Positions 43,003 through 54,229 of a stretch of DNA of 62,894 nt are shown one piece after another. Below the pieces are notes generated by a model. That model did no database searches and was not told the origin of the DNA. It was given only the letters and a program-made list of their open reading frames with translations. Location of the stretch: assembly GCA_030267965.1 (NCBI GenBank), contig BRYA01000269.1, positions 1 through 62,894 on the forward strand, in the 5' to 3' direction. The DNA is from Triparma columacea (Eukaryota; Sar; Bolidophyceae; Parmales; Triparmaceae). Numbering within the stretch: the stretch's first letter is position 1; every line of letters begins with the position of its first letter. The translations under genes and the position numbers were made by a program.

Positions 43003-43757
43003 GTCCTATGAGGCGCGAATAACCGACCAAGAAAGGTTGAATCGTCCGCGTTTTCAAGAAATGACCCAATTTCCAATTTTGTCAAAAAAAAAATTTATTA
43101 CATTTTTCAATAAAATATTTGAAGGTATTTGAATTAGTAGTAAATTTATTGATCATTATATAATAAAATATAACTTCTTTAATCTACCAAATACCTATAT
43201 AAATACACATAAATATAAATGAACACAGGAAAAGAAATTAAAATATCGAATGTATTTAGTGATATATGTCAATCAAAATAAAAAATCACCAGTATCAATA
43301 TCATATCAATCGTCCTTAAAAAAATTTACAAAATATTTGATGTTTTCAGGATTTGCCTTTATAACTTTAATATATTATGGTATCATTTTAGGTGTTCAAA
43401 GTATCATTTAATGTTTGTAATCTGAAATTTGATCAACATCCTTATTGTCGAATCAAATTTTTTTGTCAATTTTTACCTTCTTTTTTTCTCCTTCACACGG
43501 ATACCATTTTCCCACATTATTGCGTTTGAGACTAAGACTTCATCTACCTAATTGATGTTCAGTTGCACCTCTCTATTCCGTTAACCTCCATCTTCATACT
43601 TTTTCTACAAGCAACTCCCAACTGCTTGAACAGTACTCATTCCCATTCACGTCTATCTACAGTCCAACGTCCTTACTTCATCCACGCCGGTCTCAAGTCC
43701 TAACACATTCCTTCTTTGACTACACCCCCTTCCCCTTCCCCCCTCCCAATATCTTCC
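43003..43757. other. AT-rich intergenic region
   Basis: From about 43080 to 43480 the sequence is strikingly AT-rich (TTTTTCAATAAAATATT and similar), unlike the G- or C-rich neighbours. No coding frame is seen. It separates two divergent genes. Confidence 0.55.
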
Positions 43758-45160
43758 ATGGCAGGATCCAGGATCGGCCAAGTTTATCCTCCTGCAGCTG
43801 ACAGTCAATTCATTGAAGCCACCTCATTCCAACATTGCGAGGAGAGAATTCCAAAGGTCGTTGGCTTAGTATGCGACGATGCTAACCTGCACGGGTCCCT
43901 GTCGAAAAAAATGGCGGAGGTTAGTGCTATTAACATTGTGAACTTAACATTATTTCTCATCCATATCACTCACTCCAACCTACCTCTCCTCCGCAGCATG
44001 GCTTCGCTTGCACCTCCACATCATCCCCCCACGACTCGGTCCTCTTTGTGGAATCAAGCGCCTCAGCGCTCTTTCAGTTTGTAAATGGGCAGCCCTTTCC
44101 CCCTCCACCTCTCTGCGTGCTTCCTCACCCCAACAATCCTTTCTCGCTGGGTCTGACCTACGGGATACGAACAATCGAGGATGCAATTGAGGTGAGAAAC
44201 GATGAGGAACGAGGGGGGCGGAGGGGCGAGTGAGATAGAGGAGCGCACTCTGGGGGCTGCTAGCTTCAATTGTCACATATTCCTTACGCATCCACCCCCT
44301 CCTCCCATTTCGAATCGCTTCCGAATCGCGCTTTCCTCCCATTTCGAATCGCTTCCGAATCGCGCTTATCGTTTCATTCATTGGCAGGTACTCAAATCCG
44401 GCCAGACCATTGCCACAGACGCAACGAAGGTGTCCTTTGGTTCCACGGTCTGTCACTCCCTCCACTCGATCAGCCTCAATCCCCTATACACATCTCTCTC
44501 ATCGACCTCCCTCCTTTCCTATCTCACATCCTTTATTTGTACAACCCCGAAATTGAGCTGCAAGATCAAGATTGAGGATTATGACTATGACGAGCTCAGC
44601 ATCCACACGCTAATGAATTCTACGGCACAGAGCCAAGTGTTTGAGAACACTGAGGTGAGAATGAGGCGAGAGGGGCGAGACCAAGCGACACGAAGATTTC
44701 AAGGACGTAATTAGGCGAACCCTTCCCACTCCTCACTCCTCACACCGAACCCTTCTTTCCTCACCCATCTCTCTAGGCGCAGCAAAAGTTTACCTCGATC
44801 ACCGTCCACAATCAGAGCCGGTACGTGGGACCCCCCTCTTTTGCAACTGGCTTCGGCAATAATTGCGAACCCAACGACGGCAGGTTGGACGCTGTGTTCC
44901 TTTTCCCTTGCAACGGCCTCTACTTATTAAAACGGGCAAGGAGGGCAATACACAAGCTCGGCGTGAGATGGTACTCTGGTTCCAGCTCCGTCGTTTACTT
45001 GCATCCTCGCGAAATCAAACTGTCCGCACTTACAATAGATGGCGGCGAAATTGAGATTGATGGCATTCTGCATCCAATAGGCGGTGCAGATGTAACTTTG
45101 AAGTGCGTCGAGTCGTGCGTTATAATGTACGGAAAAAAGGATGGTGAGGAGACTTCGTGA
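43758..45160 (+). CDS. DAGK/sphingosine-kinase-fold protein lacking catalytic motifs
   Basis: Exons 43758-43919, 43997-44191, 44388-44654 and 44777-45160 give 335 residues. The start is the first ATG (MAGSRIGQV); the frame upstream opens only at TTG. The C-terminal half fits the lipid-kinase beta-sandwich: SRYVGPPSFATGFGNNCEPNDGRLDAVFLFP, then REIKLSA and EIEIDGILHP. In the N-terminal half, VLFVESSASALFQFVNG stands where active kinases have the GGDGT phosphate-binding motif. VLPHPNNPFSLGL then stands where they have PxGTGND. Both signatures are lost, so I predict a pseudokinase that keeps the lipid-binding fold. Alternative: a very divergent unknown enzyme. Confidence 0.58.
44300..44367. repeat. 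Perfect 34-bp tandem duplication within an intron
   Basis: Units 44300-44333 and 44334-44367 are identical (TCCTCCCATTTCGAATCGCT...). Each unit also contains an internal CGAATCG doublet. It lies in intron 2 of the lipid-kinase-fold gene, just before the acceptor. Confidence 0.93.
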
Positions 45161-45260
45161 TGAACGTGCGAGAAGGCTGTCAAAGGAAATAAAACAATAG
45201 CAAGCAAAATGAAGCCTCACTTGAATTAATTCATTCACTTCTCAATCTTCTATCGTCCTT

Positions 45261-45551
45261 ATGCGTGTTAACTTCAAGCAACTCCCGCTATTCACCGCCC
45301 TTCTGACATTGAGTGTCGCCTTTGGATACTTCCTTCAGGTTCAGTGGGGCATGGCGAGACTTCCAGCTTATTCCCTATCCACTACTCTCGTCGTTCAGGC
45401 TTCTAACCTTTACAATTGGATCACTGAGAACCCGCCTACATCCAATTCTATCAAGGAATCTGTTGCCATTAAGTCAACAGGCTCGGGGTCTCGGAAGAAC
45501 CGGAGGAAAAACAAGGAGAAGGCCACAGGGTCCACAAGGAAAATTGACTAG
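45261..45551 (+). CDS. Small single-pass membrane protein
   Basis: Ninety-six residues, single exon. A hydrophobic N-terminal stretch (LPLFTALLTLSVAFGYFLQV) predicts a signal anchor. A polar middle and a very basic tail (GSGSRKNRRKNKEK) follow. Not recognised; could be a signal-anchored ER or plasma-membrane micro-protein. Located 100 bp after the lipid-kinase-fold gene on the same strand. Confidence 0.5.
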   Translation: MRVNFKQLPLFTALLTLSVAFGYFLQVQWGMARLPAYSLSTTLVVQASNLYNWITENPPTSNSIKESVAIKSTGSGSRKNRRKNKEKATGSTRKID

Positions 45552-45704
45552 TGGCGTAGAAGTGTGTGTTCAATGCAATGTTTCGTGTTACAGTTTCGTG
45601 GTTACAGCATCTCCCCCCCCCTTCTCCCCCCCCCCACCCCCCCCTTCTCCCCCCCTCCCCCCTCTCTCTCCCAATCTCTCCCCCCCCTCCCCTCCTAACC
45701 CTCT

Positions 45705-48700
45705 TCATAACTTCGCTGCTGCATCCAAGAAGAGGTTTCTTCTCTCTTCTGCAGTGTATTGGCTCCTCATGTCCATACTCTCGTCGCCACTTTTGGTGAT
45801 GGCTAGGTCAAGGTTGAGAATCCCGGAGCTTACTACGATCGCGTCAGCATCCGGATCCATCGGTGGCATGTCACTCATCTCAACCCCAAGGTCATCTCTG
45901 TTTTGCATCATCCCCCCATCGATTTCCATTAGGTGGGAAGCCATCCCTGTACTAGAATCCGACACCACAGAACCCGCCGCCCTATTGGTATTCAATGTGG
46001 GGTTTTCCTTGAACGATACATTGACAGAAGGTTTGGTTCGAACCTGGGGGTGGGGTAGGGAGTGAAGGTGAGAAAGAAAGGGACGAGAATGATTGCGGAT
46101 TTCATACACGGGAGTTTCAACTTCTCCAATGCTCACATAAAACTCATCCGTCTGCCTGCCGCTCAAGACACCGGTGTCACCGCTGTCGTCCGACTTCACC
46201 GAATACTCGTATGCTGTGTATTCCTCGTGCAAGTACCTTAGATTTTTGTTCTTCTTCCTCTGTTTAAGCCCGAGGACGATGAAGCCAGTCAAAAGCAGAC
46301 CCCCTGCCGCTGCGATTCCTGGGGGAGGGATCAAGTTGGGTTAGGTGGAGGAGCACAGGAGAAAAAGTATGCATACACATAGCGCATCAACATCTTTGCC
46401 AAACAACGCCCTTTTCACTTCTTGTCTCTTTAAAGCATCCTCACCTATGATCCCGCCAGTGTTCAGAGCCTTCGTGTTGACTGCTTCATCTTTGGGAGTT
46501 TTGGGGTTTTTGGCGGTGGGGCGCATGGTTGGGGCCCCACTGCTTGGGGCGGGGGTGGCGGGTAAATTTACGTTGGAATTGCTTGGGGCGGGGGTGGGCA
46601 CTGGGGTGCCAGCGATGGGAGTGGGGCTGGGCATCGGGGTGCCCGGGGTGCCCGACATGGGAGAATGAGAAGGGGCGGGGGTGGAAGGAGTGGGAGGTGT
46701 GGGCGTTGGAGGAGTGGGAGGTGTGGGCGTTGGAGGAGTGGGAGGTGTGGACGTTGGAGGAGTGGGAGGTGTGGACGTTGGAGGAGTGGGAGGTGTGGGC
46801 GTTGGAGGTGTGGGCGTTGGAGGTGTGGGAGGTGTGGGCGTTGGAGGAGTGGTAGGTGTGGGAGGTGTGGGAGGTGTTTGCGTTGGAGGAGTGGGAGGTG
46901 TGGGCGTCGGCGGGGTTGGCGCCCCAGTAGGGGACGAAGAGTACTCCCTTAAACGCTGGGACGCTTCTTGGCATGTCGCACAGCATTTCGTCGCGGAATC
47001 AACCCAGTTGCTCGTACTTGCGCAATGGTTGGCGAAGAATTGCAGAAGGGCTAATTCCGTAGACTTTGCAAGGAGCTTGGAGTTTATGAAGGGACAGGTG
47101 GTGGTTGTGCCGGACGAATCCTTGTGGACGATGTCTGTGGAGGAATCTGCGTCGCTGCACTGTGGCGTGGGCGCAGAAATAACCAATGAAGGAGACGGAG
47201 TAGGAGAGGTGGAAGGGGTCGGCACATTGGGGGGGGGCGTGTCCGTGGTGGAACTTGGCGTCGGAGACGGCGTTGTTGGACTTGGCGTCGGAGACGGCGT
47301 TTCCCTACTTCCACTTTTTCTCCAAACCTCGCGATACGTCTCGCTCGAAACTGGAAGACTCTTCAATTCCTTCGTCACGAAATCTTCAATAACTGAAGGC
47401 TGCGAGGAGGGAATGGGGGGTAGGGGGATAGGGGAAGAGAGTTGGCTCAGGCTCCGTCTCGCCCTTCCCCTCCATCCGTTCTCACCTTAATGTGCTGTAA
47501 TCCTTCCTCAAGACCTTCAGGAGCTTCTCTGCAAGCGAAGCGGAAAGTCACGACTGCGTCGATTAATTCTTTGAAACTTTGGAAACAATCATCTGTCCCA
47601 CACCCCTCTGGATCGTGCCCTAAAAGGTTAGTGTCGACCAGCCAATTCCAGACAGACTGTTGGCAATCCCCATCGTTGCCATTTATGCTCTGGCAAGCTG
47701 CGTTGTGCAAACCCTTGTACAAGCACGTCGCGTTCTGGCCGATTGTGTCGATGATGTCGTTGAGGACGACTGCGTCCGTCCTTTCGAAAAGGGTCAAATA
47801 GTGAGAGTCCGCGGTGCTGATGTTTTCCCTGTTTTCGTAAAGGTCTCGAAGCAGGTGAACCTCCCCTTCGAAGTCATTGGCAATCAGACTCGAAATTTGA
47901 GCAAAGGTCGTCGAACTGTAGCAGGAGCTTGCGGACGTTGGAGGGGTAATGCCGCACGTTGGGACGTAGAACCAGCACATCTGCGATTGTTGAAGGGGGG
48001 GGTGGGGGTTAGAAACTGGAAGCGCAAGTTCACACGGTGTTTGCAACCTTTGTGCGTCGCCCTACCTTATCGAACTTGTCATCAGTCCTCTCAGGAAGTT
48101 CAATTTCAACGTAGGGTTGGAGGCCGCATGCCCAGAAGTCTTTCACGTACGAAGGATCTTCGTATACGAACGGAGATTGGTTTACGATCGCGAGCATGTA
48201 GGCATTGTTGTCCATGCCGCATCCCGCCCTATACTCAATTTCCATCTCTGAAATGTCGTAAAAAGCCGCGAGGTCGTGAATGTCGAAATCCCTGCCCTTA
48301 TTCTCACAACCCGTCACATCGGACTTTGTGGGTATCGGGGGGAGCACGCAGACGTTGAAGATGTCAGCGATGAACAGGGCTGCTGGATCTGTCACGTTCA
48401 CGGCGCTTAGATCCGAGTTTAGTTTGCTTTTGAACGCGAAGTTCGTGTCGATTGGGAGGTTGAGGTAGGCGTCGATGAACTGCAGGGGGAGCGGTGAGCG
48501 GAGAGAGCGGCGGGAAAGTTTGGCGGTTAGAATATTGCGAGGCCGCAAGACTTCGATGATGCCGGTTTTGATATTTGTCCACTCTCACCTCCATGGCGTT
48601 GACGAATCGAGACTTGAACGCAATCTCAGATATCTGCGGGAGGTGAGTGAAAGGAGTTAAGAGATTGGGGGGTTCGAACTTTTTCTTGAACGATCTTCTC

Positions 48701-50408
48701 ACCTTCTCGGCCGCCTCCGCCCCAGTGCAGGGATCCATCGTCTGGTCTCTGTCGCAGCACACAGGGAGGGAGAAGGTTTTGTTTAGGGTCTTGTAGACTT
48801 CGGAGTCAAGACTGGGGTTTCCGAATGGGAGAGCTGTGCAGGTTTCGATACCACCGACGACTTCAATAAGGTATAAATCGTCAGTCAACGACGATCCTTG
48901 ACCCATGTCGTTGAAGGCCTGGGAGAGGAGAGGGGTCAGTTGGAATTGCGTTGTGTTATGTTTGAAGGCAGGAGTTGAAATGATTCTCACCTCAAGACTT
49001 TGGTACGTAAAGGTTTCCTGCATGTTGAACTTTCTGAAATAGTCTGCGTCGTAGTTGAAGGCTTTGAGGTCCGCTCCCTCCGCGGCTTTGATGGCGTCTC
49101 CTAGCCAGGCGTTGACGTTGTTGTTTAGAGGGTAGGCCATGCAGCACATGAAGCCGTCGTTATCGGAGGAGGTCAGGTCGATCATGCTTACGGAGTGGTC
49201 GCTACAGTCAACGAACGAGTCCCTGGCTAGCCCGGGCAACCCGTCGGTCAGGTTGGTGAAGCCGTTGAAACCATCTCTGAAGATCTGGCTTGTGTTGTAC
49301 TCCCAGTACCCGTACTTCCAGCTTTCTGGCGTTTCAAGGGTGAAGTACGCAGTGTTGTGGAATCCGTCGAAGAACTCGGCGTGGCGGTCGTCGCGGACGT
49401 TAGAGGTTTGGGGGGCGAGGAGTGACTTTACGTCTTCGTAGGTTGAGGTGAACCCGTTACGTTCGACGCTTGGGACGTAGGCTGTGTGCGATGGGGGTGG
49501 GGTTAGTGGGGCGGGGCTAAAGGTGGAGGGGGACATAAGGAGAAAGAACATTTTGTTGTAGGCTTACCGACTTGCTTTTCGGCCTTCTTTTTCTTCTACA
49601 AAGGGTAGGAGCGAAGCAGGGGAGTAGCGAAGGGAAGAGTTAACGAGGTTAGCGGATCGCGGTGATATTTCACGTTTTGTGTTTGTGTTTGTGTGCTTCT
49701 CACCGACTTTTTACCCTTGCCTGACTTCTTGTTTGTGGTGGTAGTAGGATGTGTGCCTCCCCAGTAGCTCAAGCACCACACCGCAGCGTTCTCGTCGCTC
49801 GTCAGCTGGAGGGGGGGATGGGGGGGGGAGGAGCATAGCGACGAACGAAAGGGTTGCGTTAGTGGACGATTGGCGACCGCGGTGGACAAACGAAGACATT
49901 GCTCTTGTTCAGTCCGTTTGCTGCACCTCTCTCTCTCTCGCTCTATCTCTGTGCTCCAATTTCGTCATGTGCTCACCTCGTCGTTCAACCCCTCGTCCGT
50001 GAAAGCTTTGGTGATCGTGACGTCGAATCCTGCGCCATCCACGCTCACTGATTTGGAGACGTAGTTTCCGGCAGAACAGGACGTGTCGAGGAAGTAACCT
50101 ATCGAGTCCTTTGGTTGGAGGGGGAGAGAGCGTTGTAACAGCGTTGGGTTGGGGGCGAGAAATTGGAAGAGGTTGGTGGGGGTTGTAATGGGGGGTGAGG
50201 GATGGCATCGCTTTTGGGTGAACTTATGTTGTTACTCTCACCTTCATCAGTAGGTAACCACCCTCGACCATCTCGCCAACCGTTACTCCCTGTTCTGCCG
50301 TCGTGATCTCCAGGCCGTAGATGTTGCCTTTACTGCAGCACTCATTTTCCAGGATCTCAGAGAAAGTTGTGGTGAGAGAGGTCGAAGTTGAGAAGAGGTG
50401 GGAAAATA
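45705..50408 (-). CDS. Large Cys-rich type I membrane protein with Pro/Thr stalk
   Basis: Exons, from 5' to 3': about 50408-50242, 50108-49977, 49805-49704, 49595-49568, 49481-48991, 48918-48703, 48633-48589, 48479-48066, 47980-47486, 47399-46445 and 46318-45705. Phases agree throughout. The start codon was not found, so at least one 5' exon is missing. The ectodomain has many paired Cys (NECCSKG, MCCMAYP, PVCCDRD) and N-x-S/T sites. A stalk of TPPTPTPPT repeats follows, then Cys-containing CCATCQEA before it and a TM segment IAAAGGLLLTGFIVLGL. The cytoplasmic tail has Tyr-rich EEYTAYEYS and EFYVSIGEVETPVYEI and an acidic Met-rich end. It looks like a receptor or adhesion protein. No family recognised. 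A possible extra small intron lies near 46033-46110. Confidence 0.68.
46676..46915. repeat. GGAGGTGTGGGCGTT minisatellite encoding the Pro/Thr stalk
   Basis: Imperfect tandem units of about 12, 18 and 24 nt composed of GTTGGAGGAGTGGGAGGTGT words. On the minus strand they code for TPPTPTPPTPPT runs in the membrane-protein stalk. All units are multiples of three. Confidence 0.9.
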
Positions 50409-50812
50409 CTAGAAGGGAGAGTAAACTACGGTCGTGGTGAGGAGTAGGAGGGGAGGGAAGAGAAATAGAGGGAGTGTGTTAGGAAATATAAGAGAGAGAG
50501 GACGTGGGGGGGTTTAAATGAATGAACTTTATCACAGTCAGAGTCGACAAGAGAGAGATGGCAGTTGAGATCTTTAATGGGGTCAAAATGGAAAGGGAGG
50601 CGAAATGTAGGAGAGATCGAGGTATATTAATATGAGGTTGAGAATTTCAGGGAGACACGTACCATGGTTTCATTTTTAAGAATAAATTCTTCATAATTGT
50701 GTCGAGATTGGAGATGGAGATTGGAGATTGACTCCCCGGAACAAACCTCCTACAATCTGAACAAGGAAATTGAAGTAATTTCGTGAAATAATATACACAA
50801 CGTAGCAATAAA

Positions 50813-51577
50813 ATGGCAATAACAAATCGCAAGCGTATATTCATCTTCCTCCACTTGATCCTTCCCCTTTTAAGTGGCCTTGCAGGGACGGCGATGGCTG
50901 TTCTGAGAGATTGTGCTGATTCATGCTTGATTAAGGACATTTCAGGTGAGATTTAAGTTATAGAAAGTGATAGAAGAGTAGTCGTTTTGGTTAGGACGAG
51001 TTGGAGAGAATTTTTTTTGGGGGGTGTCGGGAGGGAGTGCTGGTGGATCTGTGGAATCTTGGGGTTGGGAGGGTGGAAGGAGGGGATCAAGGGTAATGGT
51101 TTGCTTGTGATATGTTAGAAGGCCCCGTGGTCTTCGTTTTTTAAGGTTATTTTGGTGAAATGGAAAAAAGGAAAGGGGAGAGAAGCGAAGGGCAGGAGAG
51201 AAGGGGAGAAGAGAAGGGGAAGAGAAGAGCGACGATTCATCTTATCGCGACAACGAAGCAGGGAGTTTCTCGTCTCTCATACGTCGTTCCATCTAAATAA
51301 TCCTCCCCCCAAATTCTAACATAATTACCTTCCCCTCCTCCTCCTTCAAGGTTCCGCATCCCGTGCGTTGTGCGCCTCCTGCATGCGTCGCGTCGCGTTC
51401 GCCGACCCGTACGCGAACTTCCAGATGCCTTTTGTGTTGATGTTTGCCGTCGTTGCTTTGATTAGGTTTAGGACTAATAACTTCGACGAAGCTAATACAC
51501 CAATGGGACAGTTTAAGAAGGCTAGGGAGGAGAAGGAGAAAGGTGGAAAGGGAGGGAAGAAGAAGAAGGGGGAATAG
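50813..51577 (+). CDS. Small ER-type membrane protein, two exons
   Basis: Exon 1 is 50813-50945 and exon 2 is 51351-51577, joined G|GT to 119 residues. Exon 1 encodes a signal peptide (IFIFLHLILPLLSGLAGTAMA) and Cys-containing VLRDCADSCLIKD. Exon 2 adds ALCASCMRRVAFADPY, a TM segment (FVLMFAVVALIRF) and a basic Lys/Gly tail ending KKKKGE. Two C-x(2-4)-C pairs could form a small lumenal fold. Unknown family. Exon 1 overlaps a minus-strand frame at 50647-50940 that I reject. Confidence 0.55.
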
Positions 51578-51997
51578 CGGGATTTTGGAAAAGCGGTAGT
51601 GTACACTGGAAATAAAATCTTTGTCCTTCTTATCTGTTTGCGTTTTTTATCTCCTTCTCCTCTCTCCCTGTTCTCCTACCACTCTCTCTCTCTCTTTGAT
51701 TTTTGCTCGTGATTTGTTATGGGTTTCCGGTTCCGTCTTTCCCGTCTTTTCCCTTCAGTCTTTCACTCGTCAGTCTTTCACTTGTCCTCTCCCTAATTCC
51801 CCCCCCCCCCCAGTCAGTCTCCTCAAAAGTCAGCCGCCCGCGCCTGTTCACGCCCCCCCCCCCGTATCGTAAAGACTTGTTAGGAAAAGTCCTAAAGGAC
51901 ACTATGGTTCTTCAATATGAACTCCCTAAGCCCGCCTCCCTCCCTGACCTGCGTGATTTGGATTTGCGTTGAAAAAATATTGTGAAGAACACCAGAT
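51578..51997. other. Intergenic region
   Basis: Pyrimidine-rich on the plus strand with C tracts. Short open frames at 51621-51972 are low-complexity. It lies between two convergent genes and probably holds both 3'UTRs. Confidence 0.45.
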
Positions 51998-53511
51998 TTA
52001 GATAGATTTGCTTGCGACGCGAGAAGTCAACTGCGCCTCAAACAGCACCGTAAGTTTCCCTTTTAAAAGTCTCTCACCTGTTCCTCGTCGAGACATAGAA
52101 CGTCACATACTTCAGTTAGAGAGTCGGTGACTATGAACTTCTTACGGGTCTTGGAGTTAACGAAGGAGAGGAACGTGCTTAGGGTAGCGGACACGAAACG
52201 GTTCACGGGATAGAGGACGAACTTTTCGAGGGGGTCATGTTTGGCGGGGGAGGGGGGGGAGGTTAATAATTAGGAGTTCGACTATCCATGGCCAAACCCA
52301 AAACTAAAAACACCCACACCACGCTCTCACCTTGTCCAAGCACTCTGGATAGTTAGCTTCGAAAACTTCATAGACCTTCTTCAATAGTCCTGTGTTCCAT
52401 CCAAGTCCCCCTTCCTCCAGGTCGATAAGTTGGCTGACCTTAGGGCTTACTGGGTTCTGTTCCGTAAGACATACCTCAGTCAAGTATACGAAGGTACTTA
52501 CTATATCCGCACTCCTATCACTACTCGCGACTCCAACCTTACCATCGTTTGGTGTTTTGTCATCTTCGTCATCACCCTTTGTTAGATGGTGTAGGTTAAC
52601 GTATAGGAAAGGAGTAACATCACCTCCCCCCCTAACCCCTCCAACCCCCCCCGTTCTCAGAACCTTAGTTACCCCAGGTTCAGACGTGAAGTCCCTACCC
52701 TCGACTTCGTTCTTACGCCAAGTTTCGTGGGATGTCATCATGAGTTCGGCTTTAGATACGTCGTTAGATCTCGCCTCTAAGAAACGTGGGTAAGATAGTG
52801 GTCGAGACGTGTAGGTGTAACGGAGGAGGGTTAGGGTTAGGGGGGAGGTGGAGGGGGAGAGGGACTTTATGTATGACATTAGACAAGCGTAGGAAGAGGT
52901 GGAGGGGGGGGGGGGGGAGACTGGAGGGGTGGAGGGGGGAACGTGGATAAAATCATCGCTGAGGGAACAGGGGGGAGGTGGGAAGAGAGGGAGGGGGAGC
53001 GTGGGGTGAGCGAGCGACGGATGTTGCTGTCATTGCATCGCGAGAAGGTGTTTGGCAGCGGTGTTCACGTGTTTCCTTTCTCATGTGGTTCGACAACCAT
53101 TGGCCTTTTGCTGACGTTAAATCATTGCGTGTGTGTGTTCAATTTCAAACCCTTCACTCACCTCCCTTCCTTTGTCTCGTCTTCTTCAATCCCGCCTTCC
53201 TCAATTCCCCCCTCCGGCACCCCTCCCTCCTTCTCTTCCTTCTCTCTCTCTCCCTCTTCCCTCCTCCCCCCTTGGATAACTTCATTATAATCGAATCCTT
53301 CCCTAACGAATCCATACCCCTCAACCCCCGCTAGCATGTCCCCCACCTTTACTCCTAGCTCTTCAGCCTTTCCTGTAACGGCTTGAACGACACAGTAGGT
53401 AGGGTAGAAACGAGTAGGATGGTTTGGGAGGGGGATTGAAGGGAGGGACTTTAAGGATAAACCTAGCTTACCAGGGGTGAAGGTAAGTGTTATAATGGTT
53501 GGTTGTGACAT
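51998..53511 (-). CDS. PDZ domain followed by CRAL-TRIO (Sec14) domain, probably one gene
   Basis: Exon 53511-53162 encodes a PDZ domain (LTFTPGKLGLSLKSL, VVQAVTGKAEELGVKVGDMLAGVEG) with a Glu/Gly-rich tail and a GTGAGT donor. Exons ending at 52331, then 52221-52078 and 52030-51998, encode a CRAL-TRIO domain. Its N-lobe is FLEARSNDVSKAELMMTSHETWRKN; its core has FEANYPECLDK joined to FVLYPVNRFV and FVNSKTRKKFIVTD. It ends in LTSRVASKSI and stop. CRAL-TRIO domains carry phosphoinositides, tocopherols or other lipids. The join between PDZ and CRAL-TRIO exons (52880-53161) did not close in frame at the obvious CCTCCAG acceptor, across a 14-base homopolymer. They may be two genes. Confidence 0.65.
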
Positions 53512-54229
53512 GATAATGGGATTGAACGAAGGAGAGAGTAGGTGTGAAGTGGATGTGTTTGAGAGAAGAGGGGACGTCAGTTTGGCTGATGTTTGAGTTT
53601 GGCCTATTTTAACCCTATTTCAAGCTGTTTATGGGTTAATAGGGATCCCTGGTTGTGATTATACTGATTAATGTGTGAACGATGTGTAATTAATGTGAAT
53701 TTAGTGTGTGTGTGCTAGAATATGGGGCCAAAAATAACAAAACCCAAAAAAATGAAAAATGGGAGACGGGAGACAGAAAATCCAAAAATTGTGATTTCCC
53801 AATTGTGTCAGTTCCATTGAATAGAAGCGTATCAAGGCAAAGGTGCTTAACTCATCCCCTAATATCCCCTATAATCTTAACAGTAAGTGTGTGTGTGCCG
53901 ATTTGAAGAAATAAATGGGAGCAATGAATGGAAAACTCTTCGGAAATGTTTGGAAAACTGTCCCACAAATCAACAAATAAACACACTTACGAGCATTACA
54001 ACGACACTATCGACAAATAGACCTCACATATACCCGCGTTACACTAATTTGAAGCCATTATAGTCCATTTGAAAGCGATTTAGACACACACACACACGCT
54101 CACTTTGTCGCATGACTGAATGACCTTTCATTTTCATTCCATTTTCATTCACACATTCATTCACACTTTCCCAACCACTTCCCACTTTCACCCACTTTCA
54201 CAGAAGAAAGAAAAACAAAGACACCAAAC
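53512..54229. other. Divergent promoter region
   Basis: About 720 bp between the minus-strand PDZ start and the plus-strand UFD1 start. No gene seen. Contains GT-rich and AT-rich stretches and repeated TTTCATTC-like words near 54130-54170. Confidence 0.45.

Noticed and set aside
45313..46065. 250-codon plus-strand frame
   Set aside because: Overlaps the small membrane protein in another frame and the antisense of the large membrane protein; its middle is a poly-Pro C-tract.
50647..50940. 97-codon minus-strand frame as first exon of the large membrane protein
   Set aside because: Its GTACGT donor did not join in frame to the first clear exon at 50408, and it is antisense to a well-supported signal-peptide exon on the plus strand.
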